The notes: generated by a model from the letters alone, not told the origin. 36,496 bases of DNA from an uncultured Planctomycetota bacterium (GCA_903892515.1 CAITIS010000035.1:1-36496), one strand, 5' to 3'. Counted from the stretch's first letter, positions 22,800 to 33,337 are shown. A program made the numbers and translations.

Positions 22800-22856
22800 G
22801 TTTTCGCTCTGCGGCAGTCTCGTCTGATACCGACTAGCCCTGCTGGGGCTTTGGGG

Positions 22857-22862
22857 TACAAT
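22857..22862 (+). promoter_or_regulatory. Candidate -10 box for the AsmA-like gene
   Basis: TACAAT at 22857-22862 ends 7 nt before ATG 22870, which has no ribosome site. This again suggests a leaderless mRNA. No good -35 box is seen. Confidence 0.35.
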
Positions 22863-22869
22863 GCTCGGA

Positions 22870-25800
22870 ATGGTTTCCAACGCCAACGTCGCTTCCGCTA
22901 CAAGCCCGCGCCGGTTCTGGTGGCAGCGCGTATTGCGTGCCGCCATCGTGGCGGTGGTGCTGTGCTTATGCGCGTACCTGACCTTGCCGTACTGGCTGCC
23001 GACGGGGTTCATCGCCCGCCAATTCACCTCCGGCCTGTCGCAGAAGCTTGGCCTGCCCGTTTCTATCAATCGGCTGGACATCTCCTGGAGCGAGGGCGTC
23101 CGCATCCAGGGCTTCAGTATTGGTTCGGGCGAGAAGGGCGGCCCGAGCCTGGTCAACGTCTCTGAGATCCAGGCGGACTTCTCGCCCATTCGGTTCATGC
23201 TGACGCAGCAAACGCAGCGGGCGCAGTTGACCGGGCTGCGGGTCAACGCCGTCGTGGACGACTCGGGGAACGTGAACCTGGCCAAGCTTACTGGCATGAG
23301 TCTCGGCAGGCCGCCGGAGCACGTAATCATCCGCGACGGTCTCGTGAGCGTGACGCTGCCGCACGAGAAACGGCAGCTTCAGTTGAGCATATCGGACCTG
23401 CAGTACCGCAGCGGGCGGTTCGATCGCCTGGGCAGGTTCGTCATGTATGCGATGCTCAAACAGCCCCAAAGGGATGCCGACATCACGCTGCTGGCGGGCG
23501 AATCCGACGTGGTCGGCGAGACCTCCGCATGCAGCTTTGCGTTCCGGCAGGTCAACCTGGAGCACCTGCACCTGCCGGCGATGCTGGGCCTGCCGATGAA
23601 AGCGCTGACGGGCCTGGCCACCGGTCGCCTGGATTGCCAGTTGAACGCCACCGGCGTGATCGACCAGTTCACGCTGGACGTGCAGGTGCAGGACCTCAAC
23701 GCCCAGCCGGCGCACGGCCCGGCCTTGCCGGTCATCGCCTTAGCCCAGATCCAGGTGGACGCGGCCTTTGACCTGGTGTTCAAGCAGATGCAGTTTCGCT
23801 CGCTGCGGGTGAAGTTGCCGGGCATCGACCTGACGGGCAAGGGCCGGCTGCACGAGGACCTCTTCGCCGGGCTATGGCAGGGCGTGCGGGAATTGAACCT
23901 CGAAGGCCGGATCAATCCGGGGATTCTCGCGACATTGTTGCAGGGCAAGCCGGGCCTGCCCGGCGGCTTGGACGTCGAGGGCGACATGGGCTTTCATCTG
24001 TCGCTGGAGGGGCATGAGACAGAGATGCGCTGCAGCGCGGGCATGGATGCCGGCGAGGCCCAGATCAGCCTGCCAGGAAGGATGCTCAAACGTCACGGCA
24101 CGGTTTTGACGGGCGAGATTTCCGGCAGCTTCGAGACCGCCACCGGGCGCGTGATCGCTGATCGGACCGAACTGCGCTGGGGCGGCAACGTGTTTCGCGG
24201 CAGCGGCGCCATCGAGAACATCATTCGCATGGCCGGCCAGTTGTCGGATGCTTCGCACGCGGCGCCGCCGACGGTGCTTGCGCAGCTGGGGCAGTTCGAC
24301 TGGAGCGGCTCGTGGGAGATCAACGAACTGGACAGCCTGCACGACGCGGTCGGGCCGGGCTGGATGGATGAAGTGAAGCTCACCGGCCGGTTGGTCGGCG
24401 AGTGGAGCATGGAGCGCGGGGGCGTCTTCGACCTGCACGGGCTGCGTGCGCCGGCCGGCACGCAGTTGCGGGTGGGCGACTGGTTCATCAAGCCCTCCGA
24501 GGCGGTGCTGCGGCTGGAGATTTCCGGTAAGCTTTCGAGCGAGTCAGGCTTGTCGCGTGCCCGCGTGGTCGCGGGCGTGGGCGAGGGCGAAGTCGAAGTT
24601 GAACTCGAAAAGGCCAGCATCGTCCAAGGCCAGCGCGAGAGTTCTGTCGTGCTGGAGGGCGATTACGATATCCAGGACGCCCAGTCGATCCTGCAATGTT
24701 TCAGCGGGCTGTGCCGGCCTGGCCACAGGATCGCGGGCGCCGCGACGGGACGCTTCCAGGCCGTTTTGGGCAAGACCTTTGGCCGCGTGTACGCCGACTC
24801 GGACGCCACGCACCTGGAGGTGGCGCTGGGCGATGCGTTCGTCAAGCCGGCCGGGCAGGCGGCATCGTTGACGCTCGACTGGCGCAGCGACGACAGCCTG
24901 CCAGGGCCGCAACGCAACGAATTGGACACTCTGCTGACGATGAGTTCTCTCTCCTTGGAGAGCCATCTGAACTTCGGCCAGGCCCGGCGAGAGGATCGTC
25001 CCGAGGCGATGCTGCGCGGGCGGCTGGAAGTGGCCGATGTCGCCTCGCTGCTGGATAGATCGCCGCTCTTGCAGCGGCTGCTGGGGCCCCAGCAGCTTCG
25101 CGGCCCGGTGACGGCGCAGTGGAACCTGCACGACGACGGCCAGGTGCGGCAGGGTGAAGTGCTCGTGCGGGCGGACGACCTGGAATTTTCTGTGCCGGCG
25201 ACGGGCGGACGAAAGGCCCGTGGCACGCCGCTGCGCCTAAGGGTGGCGGGGGAGTTGGACGCCAACCGCGCCGCCCTGACGGCTGCGACCTTGGACTTGG
25301 GCGGCAGTTCGGTGAACCTGGCCGGCGAGGTGCAGATCGCCCCGACGGCCGCCAAGGCTTCTGCTACTCGTCCGGCGACTCCCTGGCCGCCGCCGATGTT
25401 CAAAAGCGGGCGCATGCACTGGGAGGGTTCGTTTGCGTTGGACGACTCTGCCACAGCGTTGGTGCCCGCTCTGGCCCGGGCGGTCACGGCAGCGCAGCTC
25501 AAGGGTTCGGTGCAGACAGATGGTGAGTTAACAGCCGACGAGAACGTTCTGCTGCTCGATGCCTCTGCCTCGGCCGATGAACTGACCTTTGCCAGCCACG
25601 GCGTGGAGAAGCAGGCTGCCTGGCCGGTGAACGTGCGCGTGCAGGCGCGGGTGGATCGCGACTTAAAAAGCGTGCGCGTCAATGACCTGTTCATGGATTG
25701 CCCTGCCTTCCAGGTGCGTGCCGGGGTGGATGTGCCGCTCCTGTCGGCCGGGGCGATCGATTGCCACGCGGCGTGGACGTGCCCTGATCTGGGCAAATTG

Positions 25801-27216
25801 CAGGAGATCCTGCCCCAGGCGGCGCAGTACAAGGCCGGAGGTTGCGCACTGGGAGAGACCCAGTTCACACTCGGGCGGGACCTCCAGAATCTCAACGTGA
25901 AGTACGCGACCCTCACGGCCGATCACGTCACAGCCCAGGTCGACGCCAGGGACTTTGCCGCCAACGGATCGGTGCGGTTTGAGCGGCCCAGGCTGGATGA
26001 CAGTTTCGACGTCGGGCGCGTGGTGTGCGAGGAACTCGAAGTGACGTCTGGCCGCAGCCATGGCTTCGTCATGGCCGACATCGAGCACCCGCTGCACAAT
26101 CCGATGGGGCGGTTTGACCTGACGTTTGATCACCTGGACCTGGTGGAGTTGCTGCACGCCCCGTCGCAAGAACAGGTCGCTTGTGCTCCGGCCATGTGCC
26201 CAGCCAGCGCGCCGAGCAGTCCTTCAGGCGGCCCGGCAGCTACGGCCAGCGCGCCCATTTCCTCGGCCCCGGCGGGCGTTGCCGTCCAGGCCCAACAAAA
26301 GGCCCGCGACTTCCTCACCTGGTGCCAGCAGTCGAATCTGCACGGCGTGGTGCAGGCCAATTCGGTGCGGTACTACGAAGGCGTGGTCAAGGCCTACTAC
26401 GAAGTGCTGGGCATGGTGGCCAATTTCGACATCGAGGGCGAGCGGCTCGCGGGCGGCTTCCGCGCTGGCCTCAACGGCGGGCAGATCGAGCAGCGCTACA
26501 CCATGAACCTCAGGGACTGGCCATTGCTGCTGGTCGCCCATAACGAACTGCACGACGTCGAGCCGCTGGCGAATATCCAGATCCAATTGGCCGCCCAGTT
26601 CCCCGGCAACACCGTCAAGGGCTCTTTCAGCCGGCAGGAGGATATGACCGTGCCGCTGCAGAGCCTGATCCTGACCGACATGGACCCGCGCTACAAGGCC
26701 ATCCCGGTCGGCTCGGCCATTACCTTTGCCCAGGAAGGCGTGGTCCGCGGCCAGGCGGGTCCGAGCTTTCTGACCAAGCTGTTTCCCGGCCTGAATCTGG
26801 CGAGCTACCCGTATCGGACGATGACCGGATATGCCGACTACACCGCCGACGGCACGGCCACCAATGACATGATTTTTGACGGCACGCAGTACGATCTGTA
26901 CATGGAAGGGACGACCGATGTCAACTGCTTCGTCCGCTACCAGATCGGCTTGATTCTCACCGTGCCGCGCCAATCGGCGGAGACCAACCATCGGTATCGC
27001 CAGGGACGCCTGCCGGTGATGGACTTTAAGGGCCGGCTGATGGGCGGCCAGTTCATCGACCAGCAAACGACGCTGCCGCTGCCGACCGAAACCGCCTTTA
27101 CCGTGTTCGTGAAGAACAACATCTTCTACCGCGTCTGGCTGGATGCCAAGACCAAGAGCGAAGCCCAGAAGGCCCAGACGCCCGCCAGTCAGCCCGCCGG
27201 AGGGGGCCAACACTGA
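22870..27216 (+). CDS. Large AsmA/TamB-like envelope protein
   Basis: 1,448 residues from ATG 22870 (ATG 22861 would add three). One N-terminal membrane helix (about residues 18-38 of this start) is followed by a very long beta-rich periplasmic region. The opening after the helix, LPVSINRLDISWSEGVRIQGFSIG, is typical of AsmA-like proteins (bridge-like lipid transfer group), and repeated patterns of alternating strands continue to the end. Low-complexity Pro/Ala/Ser segments occur near 830-845 and 1118-1145. The C-terminal 250 residues (from about 1190) form a distinct module ending with a TQPA-like tail (QTPASQPAGGG). The likely role is phospholipid movement or assembly between inner and outer membrane; this is inference from the fold. 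The stop overlaps the CTG start of the UbiD-like gene. Confidence 0.75.
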   Translation: MVSNANVASATSPRRFWWQRVLRAAIVAVVLCLCAYLTLPYWLPTGFIARQFTSGLSQKLGLPVSINRLDISWSEGVRIQGFSIGSGEKGGPSLVNVSEIQADFSPIRFMLTQQTQRAQLTGLRVNAVVDDSGNVNLAKLTGMSLGRPPEHVIIRDGLVSVTLPHEKRQLQLSISDLQYRSGRFDRLGRFVMYAMLKQPQRDADITLLAGESDVVGETSACSFAFRQVNLEHLHLPAMLGLPMKALTGLATGRLDCQLNATGVIDQFTLDVQVQDLNAQPAHGPALPVIALAQIQVDAAFDLVFKQMQFRSLRVKLPGIDLTGKGRLHEDLFAGLWQGVRELNLEGRINPGILATLLQGKPGLPGGLDVEGDMGFHLSLEGHETEMRCSAGMDAGEAQISLPGRMLKRHGTVLTGEISGSFETATGRVIADRTELRWGGNVFRGSGAIENIIRMAGQLSDASHAAPPTVLAQLGQFDWSGSWEINELDSLHDAVGPGWMDEVKLTGRLVGEWSMERGGVFDLHGLRAPAGTQLRVGDWFIKPSEAVLRLEISGKLSSESGLSRARVVAGVGEGEVEVELEKASIVQGQRESSVVLEGDYDIQDAQSILQCFSGLCRPGHRIAGAATGRFQAVLGKTFGRVYADSDATHLEVALGDAFVKPAGQAASLTLDWRSDDSLPGPQRNELDTLLTMSSLSLESHLNFGQARREDRPEAMLRGRLEVADVASLLDRSPLLQRLLGPQQLRGPVTAQWNLHDDGQVRQGEVLVRADDLEFSVPATGGRKARGTPLRLRVAGELDANRAALTAATLDLGGSSVNLAGEVQIAPTAAKASATRPATPWPPPMFKSGRMHWEGSFALDDSATALVPALARAVTAAQLKGSVQTDGELTADENVLLLDASASADELTFASHGVEKQAAWPVNVRVQARVDRDLKSVRVNDLFMDCPAFQVRAGVDVPLLSAGAIDCHAAWTCPDLGKLQEILPQAAQYKAGGCALGETQFTLGRDLQNLNVKYATLTADHVTAQVDARDFAANGSVRFERPRLDDSFDVGRVVCEELEVTSGRSHGFVMADIEHPLHNPMGRFDLTFDHLDLVELLHAPSQEQVACAPAMCPASAPSSPSGGPAATASAPISSAPAGVAVQAQQKARDFLTWCQQSNLHGVVQANSVRYYEGVVKAYYEVLGMVANFDIEGERLAGGFRAGLNGGQIEQRYTMNLRDWPLLLVAHNELHDVEPLANIQIQLAAQFPGNTVKGSFSRQEDMTVPLQSLILTDMDPRYKAIPVGSAITFAQEGVVRGQAGPSFLTKLFPGLNLASYPYRTMTGYADYTADGTATNDMIFDGTQYDLYMEGTTDVNCFVRYQIGLILTVPRQSAETNHRYRQGRLPVMDFKGRLMGGQFIDQQTTLPLPTETAFTVFVKNNIFYRVWLDAKTKSEAQKAQTPASQPAGGGQH
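27199..27215 (+). promoter_or_regulatory. Ribosome site that fixes a CTG start codon
   Basis: GGAGGGGG at 27199-27206 lies 6 nt before CTG 27213-27215. The conserved N-terminus of the UbiD family starts right there, and no ATG, GTG or TTG is available in frame nearby upstream. Confidence 0.7.
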
Positions 27217-28733
27217 AAGACCTGCGCGAATTCATCCCTCTGATTGAGCGGCAAGGGCAATTGGCCCGCGTGACGGCTCCGGTAAGTGAGCTGCTGGAGA
27301 TTTCGCAGATCGCCCAGCGGCAGATGAAGCTGCCTGCCCCGGGGGCCGAAATCGGCGGCGTGAAGACCGATCCGCGCCATGGCCACTGGGGCGGTGCGGC
27401 GCTGCTCTTTGAAAACGTCACGGGCTACGACATGCCGGTGCTGATCAACGCCTTTGGCTCCTATGGCCGGATGTGCGCGGCGCTGGGTTGTGCGGACCTA
27501 GAGCAGTTGGCCGAGCGGATCGGGCAGTTGGTCAAGCCCGACATGCCGCACACGCTGGGGCAAAAGCTCCATTTAGCAGGCAAGCTGCTGGAACTTTCGC
27601 GGCTGGGGCCAAAGCTGGTCAAGGCCGGGCCGTGCCAGGAGATCGTGCGGACGGACGCTGCGGACCTGCTGGCCTTACCGGTGTTGCAGTGCTGGCCCCA
27701 GGACGGCAAGGACCATCCCTCCGGGGCCGTCGCGGCACGCTACATCACGCTGGGGGCGACGATCTGCCGGCATCCCGATACGCACGTGCAAAACGCCGGC
27801 ATGTACCGCGTGCAGCTCTTCGGGCCTCGAACGGCCGGCATGCACCTGCACCCCACGCACGATGGCTATGCCATCTGGCAGGCGCATCGCCGGATCGGCA
27901 AGGACATGCCCGCAGCCATTGTGCTGGGCGGGCCGCCGGCGTTCATTTACGCCTCCACGGCGCCGTGCCCGCCGGGCCTGGATGAGATGATGCTCTCAGC
28001 CCTGCTGGCCGATGAGCCGGTGGAGGTCGTGCGCTGCACCACCAACGACCTGCTCGTGCCCGCCACGGCCGAGATCGTCATCGAGGGCTACGTCAGCGCC
28101 ACACAGACGAGCATGGAAGGGCCCTTCGGCGACCACACCGGCTTCTATTCGCCGGCGGAGGAGTTCCCGGTCTTTCACGTCACGGCCATTGCCAGCCGAA
28201 AGGACGCCATCTTCCCGGCCACCGTCGTGGGCGCTCCGCCCATGGAGGACTACTACTTCGGCAAGGCCACTGAGCGAATCTTCCTGCCGCTGCTGAAGAT
28301 GATCGTGCCGGAGATCGTCGATTACGACCTGCCGCTGGCTGGGGCGTTCCACAACTTCGCCTTCGTGTCGATGGCCAAGCAGTATCCCGACCAGGCCCGC
28401 AAGGTCATGCACGGCATCTGGGGCGCGGGCCAGCTGGCGGCCTGCAAGTTCGTCGTGGTGGTCGATGCCGACGTGAACGTGCACGACATCGATGCAGTGC
28501 TGTTCGCGCTGGGCTCACACGTAGACCCGTCGCGCGACCTGGAAAGCGCCTCGGGGGTTGCTGACATCCTCGACCACGCCGCCGTCCGCCGCGGCTTTGG
28601 CGGCAAACTCGGCATCGACGCCACGCGCAAGATCGAGGGCGAGCCCCTCACCCGGCCCTACCCGCAGCCCCTGACCATGCCCCAAGAGATCATCGACCTG
28701 GTCGAACGACGCTGGCGTGAGTACGGGCTGTGA
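27213..28733 (+). CDS. ubiD: UbiD-family decarboxylase (menaquinone-type), CTG start
   Basis: 506 residues if translated from CTG 27213; starting at the first common codon (TTG 27261) would remove KDLREFIPLIERQGQ, which matches the conserved UbiD beginning. UbiD enzymes decarboxylate aromatic or alpha,beta-unsaturated acids with prenylated FMN made by UbiX. Landmarks: GGAALLFENVTGYDMPVLIN, then LQCWPQDGKDHPSGAVAARY, NAGMYRVQLF, the EGPFGDHTGFY segment near the active site, and KQYPDQARKVMHGIW. The PPMEDYYFGKATERIFLPLL stretch resembles the group annotated as menaquinone-biosynthesis decarboxylase of the futalosine route. No ubiX or mqn gene is in the window. The start codon overlaps the previous stop (CTGA), indicating coupled translation with an unrelated envelope gene. 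Confidence 0.9.
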   Translation: MKDLREFIPLIERQGQLARVTAPVSELLEISQIAQRQMKLPAPGAEIGGVKTDPRHGHWGGAALLFENVTGYDMPVLINAFGSYGRMCAALGCADLEQLAERIGQLVKPDMPHTLGQKLHLAGKLLELSRLGPKLVKAGPCQEIVRTDAADLLALPVLQCWPQDGKDHPSGAVAARYITLGATICRHPDTHVQNAGMYRVQLFGPRTAGMHLHPTHDGYAIWQAHRRIGKDMPAAIVLGGPPAFIYASTAPCPPGLDEMMLSALLADEPVEVVRCTTNDLLVPATAEIVIEGYVSATQTSMEGPFGDHTGFYSPAEEFPVFHVTAIASRKDAIFPATVVGAPPMEDYYFGKATERIFLPLLKMIVPEIVDYDLPLAGAFHNFAFVSMAKQYPDQARKVMHGIWGAGQLAACKFVVVVDADVNVHDIDAVLFALGSHVDPSRDLESASGVADILDHAAVRRGFGGKLGIDATRKIEGEPLTRPYPQPLTMPQEIIDLVERRWREYGL

Positions 28734-28956
28734 GTCAGACGGTGAGCATCGAACGGCTGCGACTCAGAGACTCAGAGGGGCAGAGGAAGACTTGAATGAG
28801 CGGCTAGAGACGACATGCTGTCAGGTGTTGGCGGCCCTTCAGAACGTCGTAACTCGCTTATCGCGTCGATCTCTTTCTTCGTGCTCTCCGTGTCCTCCGT
28901 GGTTCAAAGTCCGGAAGCTCCTTGCCTTTTGCCCGCCGATGCGGTAACCAACCATC
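28734..28956. other. Spacer with repeat remnants
   Basis: 223 bases without a gene. Contains GACTCAGAGACTCAGAGG at about 28762-28779 and a reverse-strand copy of the CACGGAG repeat (CGTGTCCTCCGTGGTTC) at about 28887-28908. Confidence 0.5.
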
Positions 28957-29997
28957 ATGGCCGATGGCACGGAAGCTTGGACTGTCTTGCGTCTGATCAC
29001 GTGGACGAAGGAGTATCTTGCTCGCGCCAAGGTCGAGGACCCGCGGCTGTGCGGCGAGATGCTGCTGGCGCACGTGCTGGGCTGTCCGCGGCTGGGGCTT
29101 TACACCAAGTTCGACTTAACTCCGCCGCCGGCACAGTTGCAGGTCTTTCGCGACCTCATCAAGCGGGCCGGCGCGGGCGAGCCGGTGGCCTATCTTACCG
29201 GCCAACGCGAGTTCTACAGCCTCTCCTTCAAGGTCACGCCCGACGTGCTGATTCCCCGGCCTGAGACCGAGTTGCTCGTGGACGTCGCGCTGCAAGCGGC
29301 CAAGAAGATCGACGGTCCGGCCAAGCTGTGGGACGTCTGCACCGGCAGCGGGTGCGTGGCCATCGCGGCGGCGCATTACGCGGCGAATCTCCGCGTGCTG
29401 GCCACAGATATCAGCGAGCAGGCCCTGGCGGTGGCGGCCCATAACGTCGCCACGCACAAGCTTGCCGAACGCGTCACGCTGGCCCAGGGCGGTCTGCTGA
29501 ATCTGACGGACGAAATCCAACCTGGCAAGACTGTGGCACCGACGAGTGCTGCTTCGACAGGCGCCGCCACGGTGGGTGGTGCTTCGACAGGTGCCGCTTC
29601 GATGGGTGGTGCTTCGATGGGTGCCGTGGCCGCGGCGTCCAGCGGCCACGCAGACGCCCCCAAGCCCTGCCCGGCCCAGGAGTGGCAGCAGGTTCACATC
29701 ATCACCGCCAATCCGCCGTACGTGTCGGATGCGGAGATGAAGGCCTTGCCCAAGGTGGTCCAGGCCGAGCCGGAGTTGGCGCTGCGGGCCGGGCCGCGCG
29801 GGCTGGACGTGATCGAGAAGCTCATCGCCCAGGCCCCCAGCCACCTGGTGGCGGGGGGAACGCTGGCCATCGAGATGGGCGCCGGTCAGGCATCGGCCGT
29901 GTTCGACCTGCTCAAGGCCGGGCCGTTCGAGGACATCCGCATCCTCAAGGACGCCGCCGGAATCGAGCGCACCGCCGTGGCCGTTCGGACCGGATAG
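28957..29997 (+). CDS. prmC: Release factor glutamine methyltransferase PrmC/HemK with a repeat insert
   Basis: Methylates the Gln of the GGQ motif of peptide-chain release factors using S-adenosylmethionine. 346 residues, against about 280 usual. N-terminal helical domain to about residue 85 (TGQREFYSLSFKV follows), IPRPETELLV at 99-108, SAM motif DVCTGSGCVAIA at 126-137, and the catalytic NPPYVSD at 252-258. The extra length is at 190-243, between the strand after the SAM site and NPPY. It is a low-complexity block that includes five pentapeptides (AASTG, AATVG, GASTG, AASMG, GASMG; residues 198-222) and a GGGTGCC-type hairpin. It sits in a loop position and leaves all motifs intact. The gene is followed by murA. 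Confidence 0.92.
   Translation: MADGTEAWTVLRLITWTKEYLARAKVEDPRLCGEMLLAHVLGCPRLGLYTKFDLTPPPAQLQVFRDLIKRAGAGEPVAYLTGQREFYSLSFKVTPDVLIPRPETELLVDVALQAAKKIDGPAKLWDVCTGSGCVAIAAAHYAANLRVLATDISEQALAVAAHNVATHKLAERVTLAQGGLLNLTDEIQPGKTVAPTSAASTGAATVGGASTGAASMGGASMGAVAAASSGHADAPKPCPAQEWQQVHIITANPPYVSDAEMKALPKVVQAEPELALRAGPRGLDVIEKLIAQAPSHLVAGGTLAIEMGAGQASAVFDLLKAGPFEDIRILKDAAGIERTAVAVRTG
29548..29649. repeat. 15-nt tandem array plus GGGTGCC hairpin inside prmC
   Basis: Five 15-nt units lie at 29548-29562, 29563-29577, 29578-29592, 29593-29607 and 29608-29622. They run into GGGTGCC (29619-29625) and an 8-bp stem GTGGCCGC (29626-29633) / GCGGCCAC (29642-29649). Confidence 0.85.
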
Positions 29998-30043
29998 ATA
30001 TCCAGCCCGCCTCAGCGTAACTCCTTTTCTCAGCCTTTGCTGC

Positions 30044-30080
30044 GACGGCCGGTTGGCCCGCTGCTGGGCCGTCTTTCTGC
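30044..30080 (+). terminator. Possible terminator after prmC
   Basis: GACGGCC (30044-30050) pairs with GGCCGTC (30067-30073) and is followed by TTTCTGC. The stem is 7 bp with a long 16-nt loop, 47 nt after the stop. Confidence 0.4.
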
Positions 30081-30237
30081 GCGTGAAGGCTGAGTGAGCG
30101 TTGCTTGTTTCCCTGAATTTGCCGCTGGGCCTTGCGTTTTTTCTCACTTTGACCGATGGTATTAACTACGTGAGCATCCGGCACGGTTGGCCGGTCAACT
30201 CGCAAGGACGCAAACCACGTTTCCAACGGAGTGAGCC

Positions 30238-31500
<1,263 letters not shown>

Positions 31501-31565
31501 AAGCCGATTTCGATTTGCGACTTTCGATGTTCGATTTGAAAGACAGACAGCGTTCCGGTGGTGCC

Positions 31566-31655
31566 CGGTGCCATGGTCAGCCCGCAGTTTTGGCTGGCCA
31601 TGTTAAGAACGTCCATGCATGGCCAGGCTAAGACAGCAGCCTGACCATGGCACCC
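31566..31655. repeat. Type F repeat element, 90 nt
   Basis: It begins GGTGCCATGGTCA and ends TGACCATGGCACCC, 13-bp perfect ends. The inner stem is TGGCCATG/CATGGCCA near 31594-31625. The arm matches the hairpin at 7151-7177. Confidence 0.85.
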
Positions 31656-31689
31656 GGCTATCCAGGGTGCGTCATGTTGGCGGTTAGCC

Positions 31690-31782
31690 GGGTGCCGTGC
31701 TTCCCCGTCGTTGCGGAAGCATGTTCGGATGCCTGCCGTCACATTTCACATGCTTCTGCAACAGCGCAGAAGCATGTCACCC
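31690..31782. repeat. Type H repeat element, 93 nt
   Basis: It begins GGGTGCCGTGCTTCC and ends GTCACCC. It contains a perfect 11-bp hairpin, CATGCTTCTGC (31749-31759) and GCAGAAGCATG (31766-31776), plus GGAAGCATG pairing back to the left end. Confidence 0.8.
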
Positions 31783-31995
31783 AATCCGACGGCTCGGGCC
31801 GCTCCGAATCGGCCGTTCAAACCATCCGTCCCAAAGCACCAATCTCCTCCAACCCAAGCCCGCGATCATCGATCTTCTCAATCCCCTGCATCTCCTGCAT
31901 CTCCTGCATCCCTGCTAACTTCTTTCGCGAGTCGAACCTGGCATTTGTCGATGAACAGATCGCCTCGGTTAGGGTCTAGCGGAAAAGGAAATGCC

Positions 31996-33141
31996 ATGAT
32001 CAAGCGTTCGCGTATCGGAATCGTTTTGGTGGCCGGGACTGTCTTGGCGGCACTGTCGGGCTGGGACGCGTCCAGCCAGGCGTGCACGAACCTGATGCTC
32101 AAGCCCCAGGACGGCTCGGTGCTGTATGGCCGGACGATGGAGTTCGTCACCGACGTGGGCTCGGTTATTCTCGTGGCCCCGCGGAACAAGGAGTACATCG
32201 GCACGTCGCTGAATGGTAAGCCCGGCATGAAGTGGACCGCGCGCTACGGCCTGGTGGGAACCAGCGCCGGCCCGCTGCCGCACGTGCTGGAAGGCCTGAA
32301 TGAAAAGGGCCTGGCCGTGGGGTTGTTCTATTTCCCCGGCTTCGCCACGTACATGTCGGTGCCTGCCGACGGGGATGCCAAGGCCATCGCCGCGTGGGAA
32401 CTGGGCACGTACCTGCTGGGCACGTGTGCCACGGTCGAGGAGGCCAAGGCCGCCCTGGATGGCCTGATCGTATGTCCGGCCGCTCAGCCGGACGGCTCGC
32501 CGGCGCCGCCATCGCACTGGATGGTCCGCGATGCTTCCGGGCGCTGCCTGATCATCGAGCCCACCAACGGCCAGTTGAAGACCTACGACGCTCCGCTGGG
32601 GGTCGTGACCAATTCGCCCGACTACGACTGGCACATGATCAACCTGAGCAACTACAGCAACCAAAGCGCCCTGAGCGTTGCGCCGCGAATGGTATCGGGC
32701 GTGAAGATCGGGCCGCTCTCGCAGGGTTCGGGCATGCTGGGCCTGCCGGGCGATTTCACCTCGCCCTCGAGGTTCGTTCGAGCGGTGGCCTTCTCCCAGA
32801 CTGCACTGCCGGCCGCCAACGCGCAAGAGGGCGTACTGCGCGTCTTCCACCTTATGAATCTCTTCGACATACCGCTGGGGGCGGCGCGGTCGCAGAATGG
32901 CACTACCGTGACGGCCGATTATACGCAGTACACGATCGTCGGCGACCTGACCAACCGCAAGATGTACTTCCACACGTTCGATAGTCGGGGCATCCGCCTG
33001 GTGGATCTGAACAAGTGCGACTTTGACGCCAAGGAATTCCGCTGCGTGCCGATGGATCAGAAGGAAGTCATCCAGGATTTGACGGCCCAGCAGAAGGCCT
33101 TCCCGCCGGCCACTCAGCCGACGAGCCAACCGGTGAAGTAG
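31996..33141 (+). CDS. Secreted choloylglycine hydrolase-like (linear amide C-N hydrolase) Ntn enzyme
   Basis: 381 residues from ATG 31996, with GGAAAAGGA at 31981-31989 as ribosome site. The signal peptide ends SSQA, and the next residue, Cys30, starts the mature protein as CTNLMLKPQDGSVLYGRTMEF. That is the hallmark of the family: an N-terminal Cys nucleophile exposed by processing, followed by the GRxMEF strand. Later family features are NEKGLAVGLFYFPG, a VVTNSPDYDWHMINL motif (the conserved TNSPxFxWH region) and a C-terminal YTIVGDLTNRKMYFHTFDS. Relatives hydrolyse amide bonds in bile salts, penicillin V or acyl-homoserine lactones; the natural substrate here is unknown and bile salts are unlikely in a free-living organism. 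Ends with a TQPTSQPVK tail. Confidence 0.88.
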   Translation: MIKRSRIGIVLVAGTVLAALSGWDASSQACTNLMLKPQDGSVLYGRTMEFVTDVGSVILVAPRNKEYIGTSLNGKPGMKWTARYGLVGTSAGPLPHVLEGLNEKGLAVGLFYFPGFATYMSVPADGDAKAIAAWELGTYLLGTCATVEEAKAALDGLIVCPAAQPDGSPAPPSHWMVRDASGRCLIIEPTNGQLKTYDAPLGVVTNSPDYDWHMINLSNYSNQSALSVAPRMVSGVKIGPLSQGSGMLGLPGDFTSPSRFVRAVAFSQTALPAANAQEGVLRVFHLMNLFDIPLGAARSQNGTTVTADYTQYTIVGDLTNRKMYFHTFDSRGIRLVDLNKCDFDAKEFRCVPMDQKEVIQDLTAQQKAFPPATQPTSQPVK

Positions 33142-33337
33142 CGGGCAAGCTCAGGTTATCTGACGCAGATAGGCCTTGCGGATGGGGCAACGGGCCGGCC
33201 CCCGTCCGCAGAACCCTTCGCAACATCGCTCAGGAACCTGCGGACCCTACGCGAAAGCCCCACAGTCATGGCGCCGGTCGCACCGGCCGGAGCTTGCCTG
33301 CACGGCGGGCACATGCGAACATGCACGCCGGTCACCC
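33142..33337. other. Spacer upstream of the broken glycosyltransferase gene
   Basis: An open frame crosses it from 33176, but its translation is Arg/Pro/His-rich and lacks a ribosome site, so it is not considered coding. Small palindromes such as CCGGT-CGC-ACCGG near 33276 are present. Confidence 0.5.

Larger units (their letters stand above)
31501..31995. other. Repeat-rich spacer between murA and the amide hydrolase gene
   Basis: No gene. From left: TTCGATTT-rich bases to about 31540; a type F element (31566-31655); a type H element (31690-31782); and a TCCTGCATC tandem (about 31886-31914). An open frame from 31711 continues into the next gene but is repeat DNA, so the coding start is placed at 31996. 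Confidence 0.75.

Noticed and set aside
25190..25230. Possible repeat insertion in the AsmA-like gene (GGGC..GCCCGTGGCAC)
   Set aside because: The match to spacer repeats is short and the encoded segment is not clearly extra, so it may be ordinary coding sequence.
31711..31995. N-terminal extension of the amide hydrolase
   Set aside because: It is made of type H repeat and TCCTGCATC repeats. The signal peptide and ribosome site place the start at 31996.
33176..33337. Extra N-terminal region of the glycosyltransferase frame
   Set aside because: Arg/Pro/His-rich translation with no ribosome site; the plausible start is ATG 33338.
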